Part shown: piece after piece, positions 27,056-33,989 of the stretch | Numbering within the stretch: the stretch's first letter is position 1 | Layout: each line of letters starts with the position of its first letter | NCBI RefSeq assembly: GCF_905221025.1 | Contig: NZ_CAJNBL010000022.1 | Span: forward strand, 1-38,699 | Source of the DNA: Candidatus Nitrotoga fabula | GTDB lineage: Bacteria; Pseudomonadota; Gammaproteobacteria; Burkholderiales; Gallionellaceae | Direction of reading: 5' to 3' | Length of the DNA: 38,699 nt | Translations under genes and position numbers: made by a program | Notes under the pieces: model-generated | Told to the model about the DNA's origin: nothing | The model's database searches: none | The model's input: only the letters and a program-made list of their open reading frames with translations

Positions 27056-27673
27056 ATGCAATGTAAGCGGATCCTCGTGATTTTTTCTTTGTTCACGTTC
27101 ATTGCCAGTGCAATGGCTACGAATGATGGGAAAGCGGCAAGTTTTCCGGCGTCCCGGGAGCCTTTGATTCCCATCCCGTCATTAGATGTTCCCCGTTATA
27201 TGGGAATCTGGTATGAGATTGCAAAATTTCCGAACCTTTTCCAGCAAAAATGCGTGAGCGATACCTATGCGGAATATGCCATCAGGGAAGATCGCAGCAT
27301 CCAGGTCGTGAACCGCTGCAAACTGGAAAGTGGTGAAATGGATGAAGCAATCGGCGTTGCCAAGCAGTTGGGAGAGGGGACGTCTTCCAGGCTCAAGGTT
27401 CGCTTTGCACCCGCTTGGCTTTCTTTCATTCCTGCTGTCTGGGGAGATTATTGGATTATTGATCTGGATGAGCAGTACCAGTTGGCAGCAGTGAGCGAGC
27501 CGGAACGCAAGTATCTATGGGTGTTATCGAGGACCCCTGAGGTCGGACAGCCGGCCTACCAGAGCCTGCTCAGGCGGCTGGAAAAGAAAGGACTGGATGT
27601 CAGTAAACTGGTGATCACCAGACACGGAGATGCATCTCGTATCCCGGAGAGCCGGACAACCGTGACTGAATAG
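27056..27673 (+). CDS. blc: Bacterial lipocalin (Blc family), secreted
   Basis: Product of 205 aa. The ATG at 27056 is chosen because GGAG (27043-27046) lies 9 nt upstream; an ATG at 27047 falls directly on that site. A Sec signal peptide (RILVIFSLFTFIASAMA) is followed by the lipocalin signature YMGIWYEIAKFPNLFQQKC, the second motif LKVRFAP, and WGDYWIIDLDEQYQLAAVSEP, ending with the helix and LRRLEKKGLDVSKL. No lipobox Cys follows the signal, so unlike E. coli Blc it is probably soluble in the periplasm. Blc proteins bind lysophospholipids or fatty acids and act in membrane repair under stress. Confidence 0.9.
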   Translation: MQCKRILVIFSLFTFIASAMATNDGKAASFPASREPLIPIPSLDVPRYMGIWYEIAKFPNLFQQKCVSDTYAEYAIREDRSIQVVNRCKLESGEMDEAIGVAKQLGEGTSSRLKVRFAPAWLSFIPAVWGDYWIIDLDEQYQLAAVSEPERKYLWVLSRTPEVGQPAYQSLLRRLEKKGLDVSKLVITRHGDASRIPESRTTVTE

Positions 27674-27999
27674 GCGTTCAGCTTTTTCCTGCGCGCTTGG
27701 AGTCGAAGGTTTTCGTAGTGCTGCATCAGTATCCGGACAGCGGGGAATGGTCCGAGGTGGTGGGCAATTGTTGCAAGCTTTGCTTCGGAAATTCGCCCGT
27801 CAGCGAGTTGAGCAATGCGACATCTCTGCATGAGCAACCTGCGGCCTGTCTTATCCGAGAGTTTTCTGGAAGCCCGTATTGATCCGTTCTATCCGCTATA
27901 GCCAGGTTCTGCTGTCCAGGGGATGAAAATTTTTTGCCCGGTTATAATATTGTCCGCGTGTACCGCTTATTTCAGGGTATTAGTCAGAGGGAAGGTTCC
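27674..27999. other. Intergenic region, no gene recognised
   Basis: About 325 bp. GC-richer than most spacers here but with no ORF that has a ribosome site. It should carry the promoter of the epimerase gene (AT-rich part 27,925-27,955, with TATAAT at 27,944-27,949). Confidence 0.45.
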
Positions 28000-28911
28000 A
28001 TGAAGATCGGTAAAGCCTGTATCATTGGTGGTAGCGGGTTTGTAGGCAGGTATCTTGCGCACAGACTCAGTGCTATGGGGTGCAGCGTGGTTATCCCCAC
28101 GCGCCGCCTCACGCAAACCCGGCAGAACCTGGTTCTGCCGGGGCTGAAGATGGTGAAAGCGGATGTCCATGATGCTGCCGAGTTGGAACCAATAGTGGCC
28201 GGCATGGACGCAGTTATCAATCTGGCCGGTATTCTGCGTGGAGATTTTACCGCGGTGCACGTTGAATTGCCCAGGAAGATTGTGGCGGCATGCAGGAGAA
28301 ATGGTATCAAACGACTGCTGCATATGAGTGCGCTCAATGCCCGCAGGGACGCGCCCAGCGAGTATTTGCGTTCCAAGGCAGCAGGAGAGCAGGAGGTGAT
28401 GGAAAGCGGCTTGACGACAACGATTTTCAGGCCGTCCGTCATATTTGGAGAGGGAGACGCCTTTCTTGCCCTGTTTGCAAGGCTGACGCGATTTTTTCCG
28501 GTATTTCCGCTGGCTTCGCCTGATGCCCGATTTCAGCCGATTTTCGTCGGAGATGTTGCTCACGCATTTTCAACAAGCCTTGCCGATCCCGCCACCTTTG
28601 GCCAGAGCTATGACCTTTGCGGACCCAAAATCTACACCCTGAAGCAATTGGTGCAATATGTGGTGCAGATTACCGGGCATCATTCCATGGTCATTGGACT
28701 GAATGACCGCCTGTCTTATTTGCAAGCGCTGATGATGGAACACATGCCTGGAAAGCTCATCACGCGCGACAATTACTACTCGATGAAAATTGACAGCGTT
28801 TGCAATTGTGGCGCGACTGAAAAATTTCAGGCCGTTTTTGGCAGTCCATTGGTTGAACTGGAGGAAGCTGCTCCCCAGTACCTTGCGCGTATTCCGTCGG
28901 GCGTCATATAG
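28000..28911 (+). CDS. Complex I NDUFA9-like NAD(P)-binding epimerase/SDR protein
   Basis: Product of 303 aa from the ATG at 28000, preceded by GAGGGAAGG. The N-terminal nucleotide motif is CIIGGSGFVGRYLAHRL (GxxGxxG), followed by VVIPTRR, D of KADVHD, AVINLAGIL and LLHMSALNA, then EYLRSKAAGEQEV (YxxxK active-site remnant) and IFRPSVIFGEGDAFL. This is the atypical SDR subgroup that includes the NDUFA9 subunit of complex I; in Betaproteobacteria a stand-alone copy is common. The usual catalytic Tyr and Lys are present (Y-LRS-K). Substrate unknown; links to quinone or respiratory enzymes are inferred. It may be cotranscribed with the CapA-family gene 132 bp downstream. Confidence 0.88.
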   Translation: MKIGKACIIGGSGFVGRYLAHRLSAMGCSVVIPTRRLTQTRQNLVLPGLKMVKADVHDAAELEPIVAGMDAVINLAGILRGDFTAVHVELPRKIVAACRRNGIKRLLHMSALNARRDAPSEYLRSKAAGEQEVMESGLTTTIFRPSVIFGEGDAFLALFARLTRFFPVFPLASPDARFQPIFVGDVAHAFSTSLADPATFGQSYDLCGPKIYTLKQLVQYVVQITGHHSMVIGLNDRLSYLQALMMEHMPGKLITRDNYYSMKIDSVCNCGATEKFQAVFGSPLVELEEAAPQYLARIPSGVI

Positions 28912-29043
28912 GTTATCCGGTCATTGAACGGGTTATGAGCATTCTTTGCAGTAAGAGAGCTTTCAAATGAGATGCGGAGATTTTTTCTGCTGGTTGCCGG
29001 GGATGCTGCAGACCCGGATGCCGGTTAATGTATCCGTTGAGAA

Positions 29044-30204
29044 ATGGGCGACCCTGTGTCTCCGTTGAGCACACCTATCCGGCTGTTTGTGTGTGGCGAC
29101 GTGATGCCGGGAAGAGGAGTTGATCAGATCTTGCCTTTCCGGTGTGCCCCGCAGCTGCATGAACCTTACGTTCGTGATGCCGGACGGTATGTCGATCTTG
29201 CAGAGAAGGCCAATGGGGCAATTCGCAGGCCAGCCGGTTTTGATTACATATGGGGCGATGCGCTTGCAGTATTGAACCAGAATGCACCCGATGCACGCAT
29301 CATCAATCTGGAAACCAGCATAACAGAAAGTAATGCACATTGGCCGGACAAGGGCATACACTATCGTATGCATCCCGGAAATGTCGCATGTCTTTCAGCC
29401 GCAGGAATTGATTGCTGCGTTCTTGCGAATAATCATGTCATGGACTGGGGGTACGCCGGGCTTGCAGAAACATTGAATACGCTGGAAAAGGTCCACATCC
29501 GGACCGTAGGGGCAGGAGCAAACCTGAAGCAGGCCCAGGCTCCGGCTATTCTGGATGTGACTTCCAGGGGCAGGATCATTGTGTTTGCTTATGGTGCTGT
29601 ATCCAGCGGGATTCCGGAAGAATGGTCTGCCCGGTCCGGTCTGGCAGGGGTGAATTTATTGGCGGATTTGTCCCGCAGGACGGTAGATCAAATCGCAGCA
29701 AGGGTACGTCAGGTGAAATGTCCGGGTGATGTGGTGGTGTTTTCCATACACTGGGGGAGAAACTGGGGGTATCAGATTTCTCAGGAATGCATCGATTTTG
29801 CGCATATGCTTATCGATTTTGCCGGTGTGGACCTGCTGCATGGCCATTCTTCCCATCATCCCATCGGGCTGGAAGTGTACAAGCGAAAACTTATTCTGTA
29901 TGGTTGTGGGGATTTTCTGAATGACTATGAAGGAATCAGGGGTCATGAAAACTATCGCGGCGACTTGACTCTGATGTATTTTATTGATATTGATCCCGGT
30001 ACTGGAATGCTGGTTGAACTGAAAATGGTCCCAATGCAGATCAAACAGTTTCGATTGAATCGCGTGCAGCAACCGGATGCAGCCTGGCTGCAACGTGCTT
30101 TGCAGGATCATAGTTGCAAATTCAACAGCCGGATTGAATGTACTCCTGGACAGACGCTAAGAACGGTTCTGCAGGAAAAAAACTGGCAGGCGTATGTGTG
30201 TTAA
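29044..30204 (+). CDS. CapA-family (PgsA-like) metallophosphatase-fold protein
   Basis: Product of 386 aa. Family motifs are clear: FVCGDVMPGRGVDQ at the N-terminus, IINLETSIT, LANNHVMDWGYAGLAETL, VFSIHWGRNWGY and LLHGHSSHHPIG, the metal-binding blocks of the calcineurin-like CapA fold. CapA proteins were named for poly-gamma-glutamate capsule synthesis in Bacillus, but most proteobacterial copies lie outside capsule loci and their role is open. No capB/capC gene is nearby. It has no signal peptide or membrane segment, so it should be cytoplasmic. The ribosome site is weak (GAG 3 nt before the ATG). Confidence 0.88.
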   Translation: MGDPVSPLSTPIRLFVCGDVMPGRGVDQILPFRCAPQLHEPYVRDAGRYVDLAEKANGAIRRPAGFDYIWGDALAVLNQNAPDARIINLETSITESNAHWPDKGIHYRMHPGNVACLSAAGIDCCVLANNHVMDWGYAGLAETLNTLEKVHIRTVGAGANLKQAQAPAILDVTSRGRIIVFAYGAVSSGIPEEWSARSGLAGVNLLADLSRRTVDQIAARVRQVKCPGDVVVFSIHWGRNWGYQISQECIDFAHMLIDFAGVDLLHGHSSHHPIGLEVYKRKLILYGCGDFLNDYEGIRGHENYRGDLTLMYFIDIDPGTGMLVELKMVPMQIKQFRLNRVQQPDAAWLQRALQDHSCKFNSRIECTPGQTLRTVLQEKNWQAYVC

Positions 30205-30349
30205 TTTGACTGAATGCGGTAAAAAATATTTTAACAGGCTGACTGGCTCCGGGCTTCAGTTCCGACGGGAATCTGTGCATGGAGGTTCTTTTGCCGTACA
30301 AGATTCTTCAAAGAGCCAGCCTGATTGACTTCAGGAAATATACTGACCC

Positions 30350-30691
30350 ATGATTTTAAATTCAATGAAAAAACTTCCGTATCCTTCTTCAAATTCTCAC
30401 GGTTTGCTGCGCAAGATCACAGGTGTGGTTGCAACGACTACCCTGGTTGCCCTGTCTCTGATGTTTTCAATCCTGTTGCTGGTTATGATACTGGTTGCCG
30501 GGTTAGGGGCATGGGGATATTGGTGGTGGAGAACACGGGATATGAGGAAGCATGATTCATCGGGTAATGAGGTGGGCGAGGGGGATGCAATCGCAGGGGA
30601 AGTGATTGGGGAAGAGGTCATGAGCGGTAAGTTCATCAGAGGCAAGATCATCGAGGGCGAGGTGATACGCAGGACAGATTGCCATTCCTGA
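30350..30691 (+). CDS. Small single-pass membrane protein, unknown function
   Basis: Product of 113 aa. After a basic N-terminus comes one long membrane segment (VVATTTLVALSLMFSILLLVMILVAGLGAWGYWWW spans residues about 26-60), then a charged soluble tail rich in Gly, Glu and Val with the repeating pattern GEVIGEEVMSG, GKFIRGKIIEGEVIRR. Such 'IxGEVI' tails look like a short beta-rich segment. AGGAAA lies 12 nt before the ATG; an internal ATG at 30365 is an alternative. I do not recognise a family. It lies between CapA and the peptide gene on the same strand. Confidence 0.65.
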   Translation: MILNSMKKLPYPSSNSHGLLRKITGVVATTTLVALSLMFSILLLVMILVAGLGAWGYWWWRTRDMRKHDSSGNEVGEGDAIAGEVIGEEVMSGKFIRGKIIEGEVIRRTDCHS

Positions 30692-30854
30692 ATGGAACAC
30701 TGGATGCCATGACACAATTCAGATTGCCGCGGAAGGATGGGAACCAGCCTGGCTGGTTTGCCCGTTTTTGCCGAAGTTTGATCTTCTGCCGGGGAAGCAG
30801 TACCTGTCGCGGTCAAAGGAAGAATGCACACGTGAACACAGAACTTTATCCGGA

Positions 30855-30883
30855 TTGAATTTTTTTGTGGAAATTGTGATACA
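30855..30883 (+). promoter_or_regulatory. Candidate promoter of the 32-aa peptide gene
   Basis: TTGAAT (30855-30860), a 17-nt spacer and GATACA (30878-30883) preceded by TGT lie about 30 bp before the peptide ATG. The match to sigma-70 boxes is modest. Confidence 0.3.
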
Positions 30884-30916
30884 GTTTGTCATGCACTGAT
30901 CATGGGGGAAAATATT

Positions 30917-31015
30917 ATGAACAATACTAAAAATATTCCTTTGCTGGCGCCTTACGGCTCCATGAAATTCCTCGCTCTATCCACAAAAATTGCAGGCAAA
31001 GTTCCTTCCGGATAG
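30917..31015 (+). CDS. 32-residue peptide, N-terminal-only member of the LAPYGS family
   Basis: A short gene with its own strong ribosome site (GGGGGA, 30904-30909, 7 nt before the ATG). The peptide reads LLAPYGSMKFLALSTKI in the middle and ends KVPSG. It aligns with residues 1-32 of the two S74-like proteins at 4446 and 5090 (LAPYGS, then hydrophobic/Lys pattern, then Lys-x-Pro-Ser). The stop codon falls one residue after the Ser that in those proteins is the predicted autocleavage Ser. No S74-like sequence follows in any frame. So it is either a free form of the peptide that the paralogues would release, or the remnant of a third copy. It has no signal peptide. Function unknown. Confidence 0.6.
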   Translation: MNNTKNIPLLAPYGSMKFLALSTKIAGKVPSG

Positions 31016-31102
31016 GCAAGGCGGGTTGGTTTCATTCCAGCTTCTCCGGCCTGCCTTCATGCTTGCACCGGTATTGTCGAGTTCATCGTCAGCTTCACAT
31101 TA

Positions 31103-31118
31103 GGATCACAAGTGATCC
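31103..31118. promoter_or_regulatory. 7-2-7 inverted repeat upstream of the M15 peptidase
   Basis: GGATCAC-AA-GTGATCC lies 96 bp before the GTG start of the next gene. The spacing is too tight for an RNA hairpin, so a protein-binding site is more likely. Inference only. Confidence 0.4.
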
Positions 31119-31213
31119 ACCTGGCGCGGGAAATGGCTGGATGGCTTGGCATGGCCCACCGATACGGATTGCATGGGCTATCATCAGAAACACATGGATA
31201 GAGGGAGCGAATC

Positions 31214-31975
31214 GTGAGCGTAAATGATCTTACCGATGTACCGGCCGATATGAATACGGGGGTGAGAAGTGCCAGGCAGCAAACTATGTTGGCCCTTCTT
31301 GGGAATCCCCGTTCTTCTTATGATGTTGATTGCCAGGCCATCACCAATGCAACACTGAAGATGCAGATCGTCCTGGAAGATGTGGGGCCATTCAGGGTAA
31401 CCGGTCTAAAACCCGCTGTCGAGGATCTGCGCAGGATATTCAATCAGGTCAAGAAAATTCATCCAGGGCTATACGCATCCCTGGGTACGGCGGGAATGCT
31501 TTGCTGCCGGTTGGTTCGAGGCACGCAGATAGGAGCGATCAGCAATCATTCGTGGGGAACTGCGATCGATATAAAAATCAACGACCAGCTTGACAGGAGG
31601 GGCGATGGCAAGGTGCTGCAGGGACTGGTGGATCTTGCCCCATTTTTCAATGAGCAGGGATGGTTCTGGGGCGCCGGATTTGGAACCGAGGATGGCATGC
31701 ATTTCGAGGTTGGAGAGGATCGGATACGGGAATTCCATCAAGCAGGCTTTCTGGGGCATGGCATGGAGGCTCCTGAACCTGCACTGAGCATCGGAGACCG
31801 CGGTCCGGAGGTGCGCCGCCTGCAGGAAAGACTAAATTTCTTTGGGGCGGAACTGATCCCGGATGGGATATTCGGCCCGACCACACATGCTGCGGTTATG
31901 GCATTCCAGTCTGGGAAGGGGTTGGCTCCGGACGGACTGGTGGGTCCTAAAACCGCTGAAAAATTGGGCTTGTAG
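31214..31975 (+). CDS. M15-family peptidase with C-terminal peptidoglycan-binding domain
   Basis: Product of 253 aa with a GTG start and GAGGGAG 7 nt upstream. The central domain is a VanY/D-Ala-D-Ala peptidase of family M15: the zinc motif SNHSWGTAIDI (His and Asp ligands) and the second His in GMHFEV. Residues about 188-253 form a PG_binding_1 domain (LSIGDRGPEVRRLQERLNF, DGIFGPTTHAAVMAFQ, DGLVGPKTAEKLGL). It should cleave peptide stems of peptidoglycan. No signal peptide or membrane segment is visible, which is more like a phage or tailocin endolysin that needs a holin, or a protein exported by another route, than a housekeeping carboxypeptidase. Confidence 0.87.
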   Translation: MSVNDLTDVPADMNTGVRSARQQTMLALLGNPRSSYDVDCQAITNATLKMQIVLEDVGPFRVTGLKPAVEDLRRIFNQVKKIHPGLYASLGTAGMLCCRLVRGTQIGAISNHSWGTAIDIKINDQLDRRGDGKVLQGLVDLAPFFNEQGWFWGAGFGTEDGMHFEVGEDRIREFHQAGFLGHGMEAPEPALSIGDRGPEVRRLQERLNFFGAELIPDGIFGPTTHAAVMAFQSGKGLAPDGLVGPKTAEKLGL

Positions 31976-32007
31976 CATTTCTATCGCGTCTTCAGGATTG
32001 CACAATC

Positions 32008-32589
32008 ATGAGATTCGCCCATTTTTTACTTTTGGCATGGTTCATGTTTGCGGCCTGTTCTGTTCATGCTAAAGAAAGTAGCGTATATGTTTCGTTGAGT
32101 GCACCTTTCTGCATGACACCGCCGCATCCGGTTGCCTCCTTCTATCATGCCCGCAGTCTGGAAGTGGGGGAGTGCCGTTTCAGAGCAAGATTCCGCTCAT
32201 TGCCGCTTCACCTGTATGTGGTTTCCAGTGACGAGCGTTCCTGGATCGACCTTCGGGCCGGGAAAACAATATGGTCCAGCGAAGATGAAGTGGTATATGA
32301 AAAAGAAAACCAGTTCGGTCATTTCCCCAATGTAGGGAAAGCGCCTGCAGAAATCTGGATTAATCCGCATGGCGTTGCTTCCGGAATGATTTTTCGCGTT
32401 ACAGCTCAGTCACCTGATGCAACCCTGTCCGCAGGTGGAGTTTCCAATATTTCAAGGTTATTCGTGCTGGGTTTCAGGGAATCCGGGATATGCTTTCTGG
32501 GGCTTGCCCGCAGCAACCAGGCGGCCCGTGGATTGCTGGCTAAGCGAACATCCTGTAAAAGAATGCTCAAGGAAGAATTGCTGCAATAA
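32008..32589 (+). CDS. Secreted protein of unknown function
   Basis: Product of 193 aa, starting 32 bp after the peptidase gene, so probably in one operon. A Sec signal peptide (MRFAHFLLLAWFMFAACSVHA, cleavage after HA) sends it to the periplasm. The mature part has several aromatic/beta-rich stretches (LHLYVVSSDERSWIDLRAG, WINPHGVASGMIFRVTA) and ends in a basic helix (RTSCKRMLKEELLQ). Cys residues in CMTPP, GECRF, ICFLG and TSCKR could make disulfides. No catalytic motif or known family is recognised. Cotranscription with the peptidoglycan peptidase hints at an envelope role. Confidence 0.65.
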   Translation: MRFAHFLLLAWFMFAACSVHAKESSVYVSLSAPFCMTPPHPVASFYHARSLEVGECRFRARFRSLPLHLYVVSSDERSWIDLRAGKTIWSSEDEVVYEKENQFGHFPNVGKAPAEIWINPHGVASGMIFRVTAQSPDATLSAGGVSNISRLFVLGFRESGICFLGLARSNQAARGLLAKRTSCKRMLKEELLQ

Positions 32590-32658
32590 TCTGGTTCGGT
32601 CTTGGGAAAATTTTTCCCGACCGGGTTCACCGTTTGCTGGTTTTCCGGTATTTTAAGT

Positions 32659-32682
32659 GTTATGTGCGATACCGTACAGACT
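32659..32682 (+). repeat. Duplicated upstream sequence, copy 1
   Basis: 24 bp beginning GTTATGTGCGATA, 22 of 24 identical to copy 2 at 33793. It lies 215 bp before the first lipoprotein gene. Together with the gene pair this marks a tandem duplication that included upstream DNA. Confidence 0.8.
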
Positions 32683-32784
32683 AAATGGACAGAGAACATT
32701 CAGTCTGTATTCAATACGTGTAAGAGTGCTTTTTTGAATATCCTTATGCAATCGGTAAAAGAATTTCAGCAGGATGCAGCTTGA
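32662..32784 (+). CDS. Possible 40-aa small protein upstream of the lipoprotein
   Basis: An ATG inside the duplicated segment opens a 40-codon frame (MCDTVQTKWTENIQSVFN..., helical and mildly amphipathic, two Cys). The second copy of the segment (33796-33843) starts the same way (MCDIVQ) but stops after 15 codons. Neither has a clear ribosome site. The shared start could be conservation of a small protein or merely of a regulatory sequence. Confidence 0.25.
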   Translation: MCDTVQTKWTENIQSVFNTCKSAFLNILMQSVKEFQQDAA

Positions 32785-32873
32785 TCCGTTAATGTAATCA
32801 TTGGGTCATTTATGGTGTTGAATAAGGATAAACGAGCAAAACCCAGTTTTCTCTATCTGAAAAAGGATAAGAC

Positions 32874-33698
32874 ATGAAAAATAAGGTGATTGGAATCATT
32901 TTTGCAACTCTGCTGGCAGCCTGTGCCAGTGATGAGCCGCCGCCCGGAGATTTTGAACAGGAACCGGCAAAAACCGGGAAATCGCTTTCACCTGCTGATC
33001 AATCTGCGGTAAAAGCTGCAGCGGATGAAGCCGCGAAAAATGTGGCGGCAGAAGCGGCCCGTTTGCAGGCGCAGCAGGCTGCCGAACTGGAAAAATCCCG
33101 GCTGGCCGAAATTCGCGTGGCTGAAGAAAAGGCCGAGGCTGAGGCGAAACGGGAGGAGGCACAGGCGGCCGCCGATGAGCTTGCCGCAGAAAATGATGCT
33201 CGTGCTCGGGAACAGGCTTCCGCAAGGGAAGCAACGGCGAAACAGGCGGAAGAAGAAGCTGCATTGCTGAAATCCCGTGCAAATGCACAGGAAAAGTCCC
33301 GGATGCAAGCCGCAAGAGAAAAGGCTGCAAGGGAAGAAGCGGATGCGGCCGCCCGGCGTGAAGCAGAAAATGCAGCCCGCGCTACCAGGGAACAGCGGGC
33401 CGAGGCCGCTCTGGAGACAGAAGTGGCGAATGCCGCCCCGGTGGATGCGGCAGTCAATTCTGCAGGGATGCCTGCACAGGAAAAATCTTCGGGAGATGCG
33501 CAGGCTGAAAGTGCGGTTGCGAATATCGAAGATGCTCTCGACAAGGCCTCGGATGTTGCTCCTATTCCGGAACAGAAAGCAGCACGGAAGTTCAATTGGC
33601 AGTGGCTATGGGTAGTGCTTCTGGTTGTGGCTGTCGGCTGGCTCTGGAAGAAGCGAAAATCGAATCAGAAAAATGATAACAGCACAGCGGATGTGTAG
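32874..33698 (+). CDS. Ala/Glu-rich coiled-coil lipoprotein with C-terminal membrane anchor, copy 1
   Basis: Product of 274 aa. The N-terminus is a lipoprotein signal with lipobox LAAC and Cys17; the next residue is Ala, so Lol sorting would favour the outer membrane. Residues about 40-215 are an uninterrupted Ala/Glu/Lys/Arg helix (AEAKREEAQAAADELAAEN and similar), of the kind seen in TolA or coiled-coil spacers. At residue 240 comes FNWQWLW, a membrane segment (VVLLVVAVGWLW) and a basic stop (KKRK). A helix of this length is about 26 nm, close to the width of the periplasm, so it could bridge outer and inner membranes; this is an inference. A longer paralogue follows. AAGGAT precedes the ATG. 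Confidence 0.78.
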   Translation: MKNKVIGIIFATLLAACASDEPPPGDFEQEPAKTGKSLSPADQSAVKAAADEAAKNVAAEAARLQAQQAAELEKSRLAEIRVAEEKAEAEAKREEAQAAADELAAENDARAREQASAREATAKQAEEEAALLKSRANAQEKSRMQAAREKAAREEADAAARREAENAARATREQRAEAALETEVANAAPVDAAVNSAGMPAQEKSSGDAQAESAVANIEDALDKASDVAPIPEQKAARKFNWQWLWVVLLVVAVGWLWKKRKSNQKNDNSTADV

Positions 33699-33792
33699 GC
33701 GGGTTCACCGCGTATGACAGGTTGTCTGGTGAAACTGGCAGTTTTATTTTCCGGCCATTAATTTTTTATGGGTGTGTTCATTATTTTGAACC

Positions 33793-33816
33793 GTTATGTG
33801 CGATATCGTACAGATT
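33793..33816 (+). repeat. Duplicated upstream sequence, copy 2
   Basis: Same 24-bp segment as at 32659 with two C-to-T differences, 174 bp before the second lipoprotein gene. The frame that opens here stops after 15 codons (33796-33843). Confidence 0.8.
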
Positions 33817-33989
33817 GAATTTCAGGAATCCAACAGACTGTAGCTGCTTATGCATTTTCAAGCGAAAAAGAATGTCCGGTTTTCAAGATGTAATGAAATA
33901 AACCAGGGTCGTTATTTTTTGAAAAGCGCTTTCCTATATAAAGTTGTTCATAACACTGGAAAGCATTGCTGTTTGATACAGGAGGAATC

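Noticed and set aside
32896-33595. Long minus-strand frames opposite the Ala/Glu-rich lipoproteins
   Set aside because: Alanine-rich GC-biased codons on one strand leave long open frames on the other; they show only Ala/Ser low complexity.
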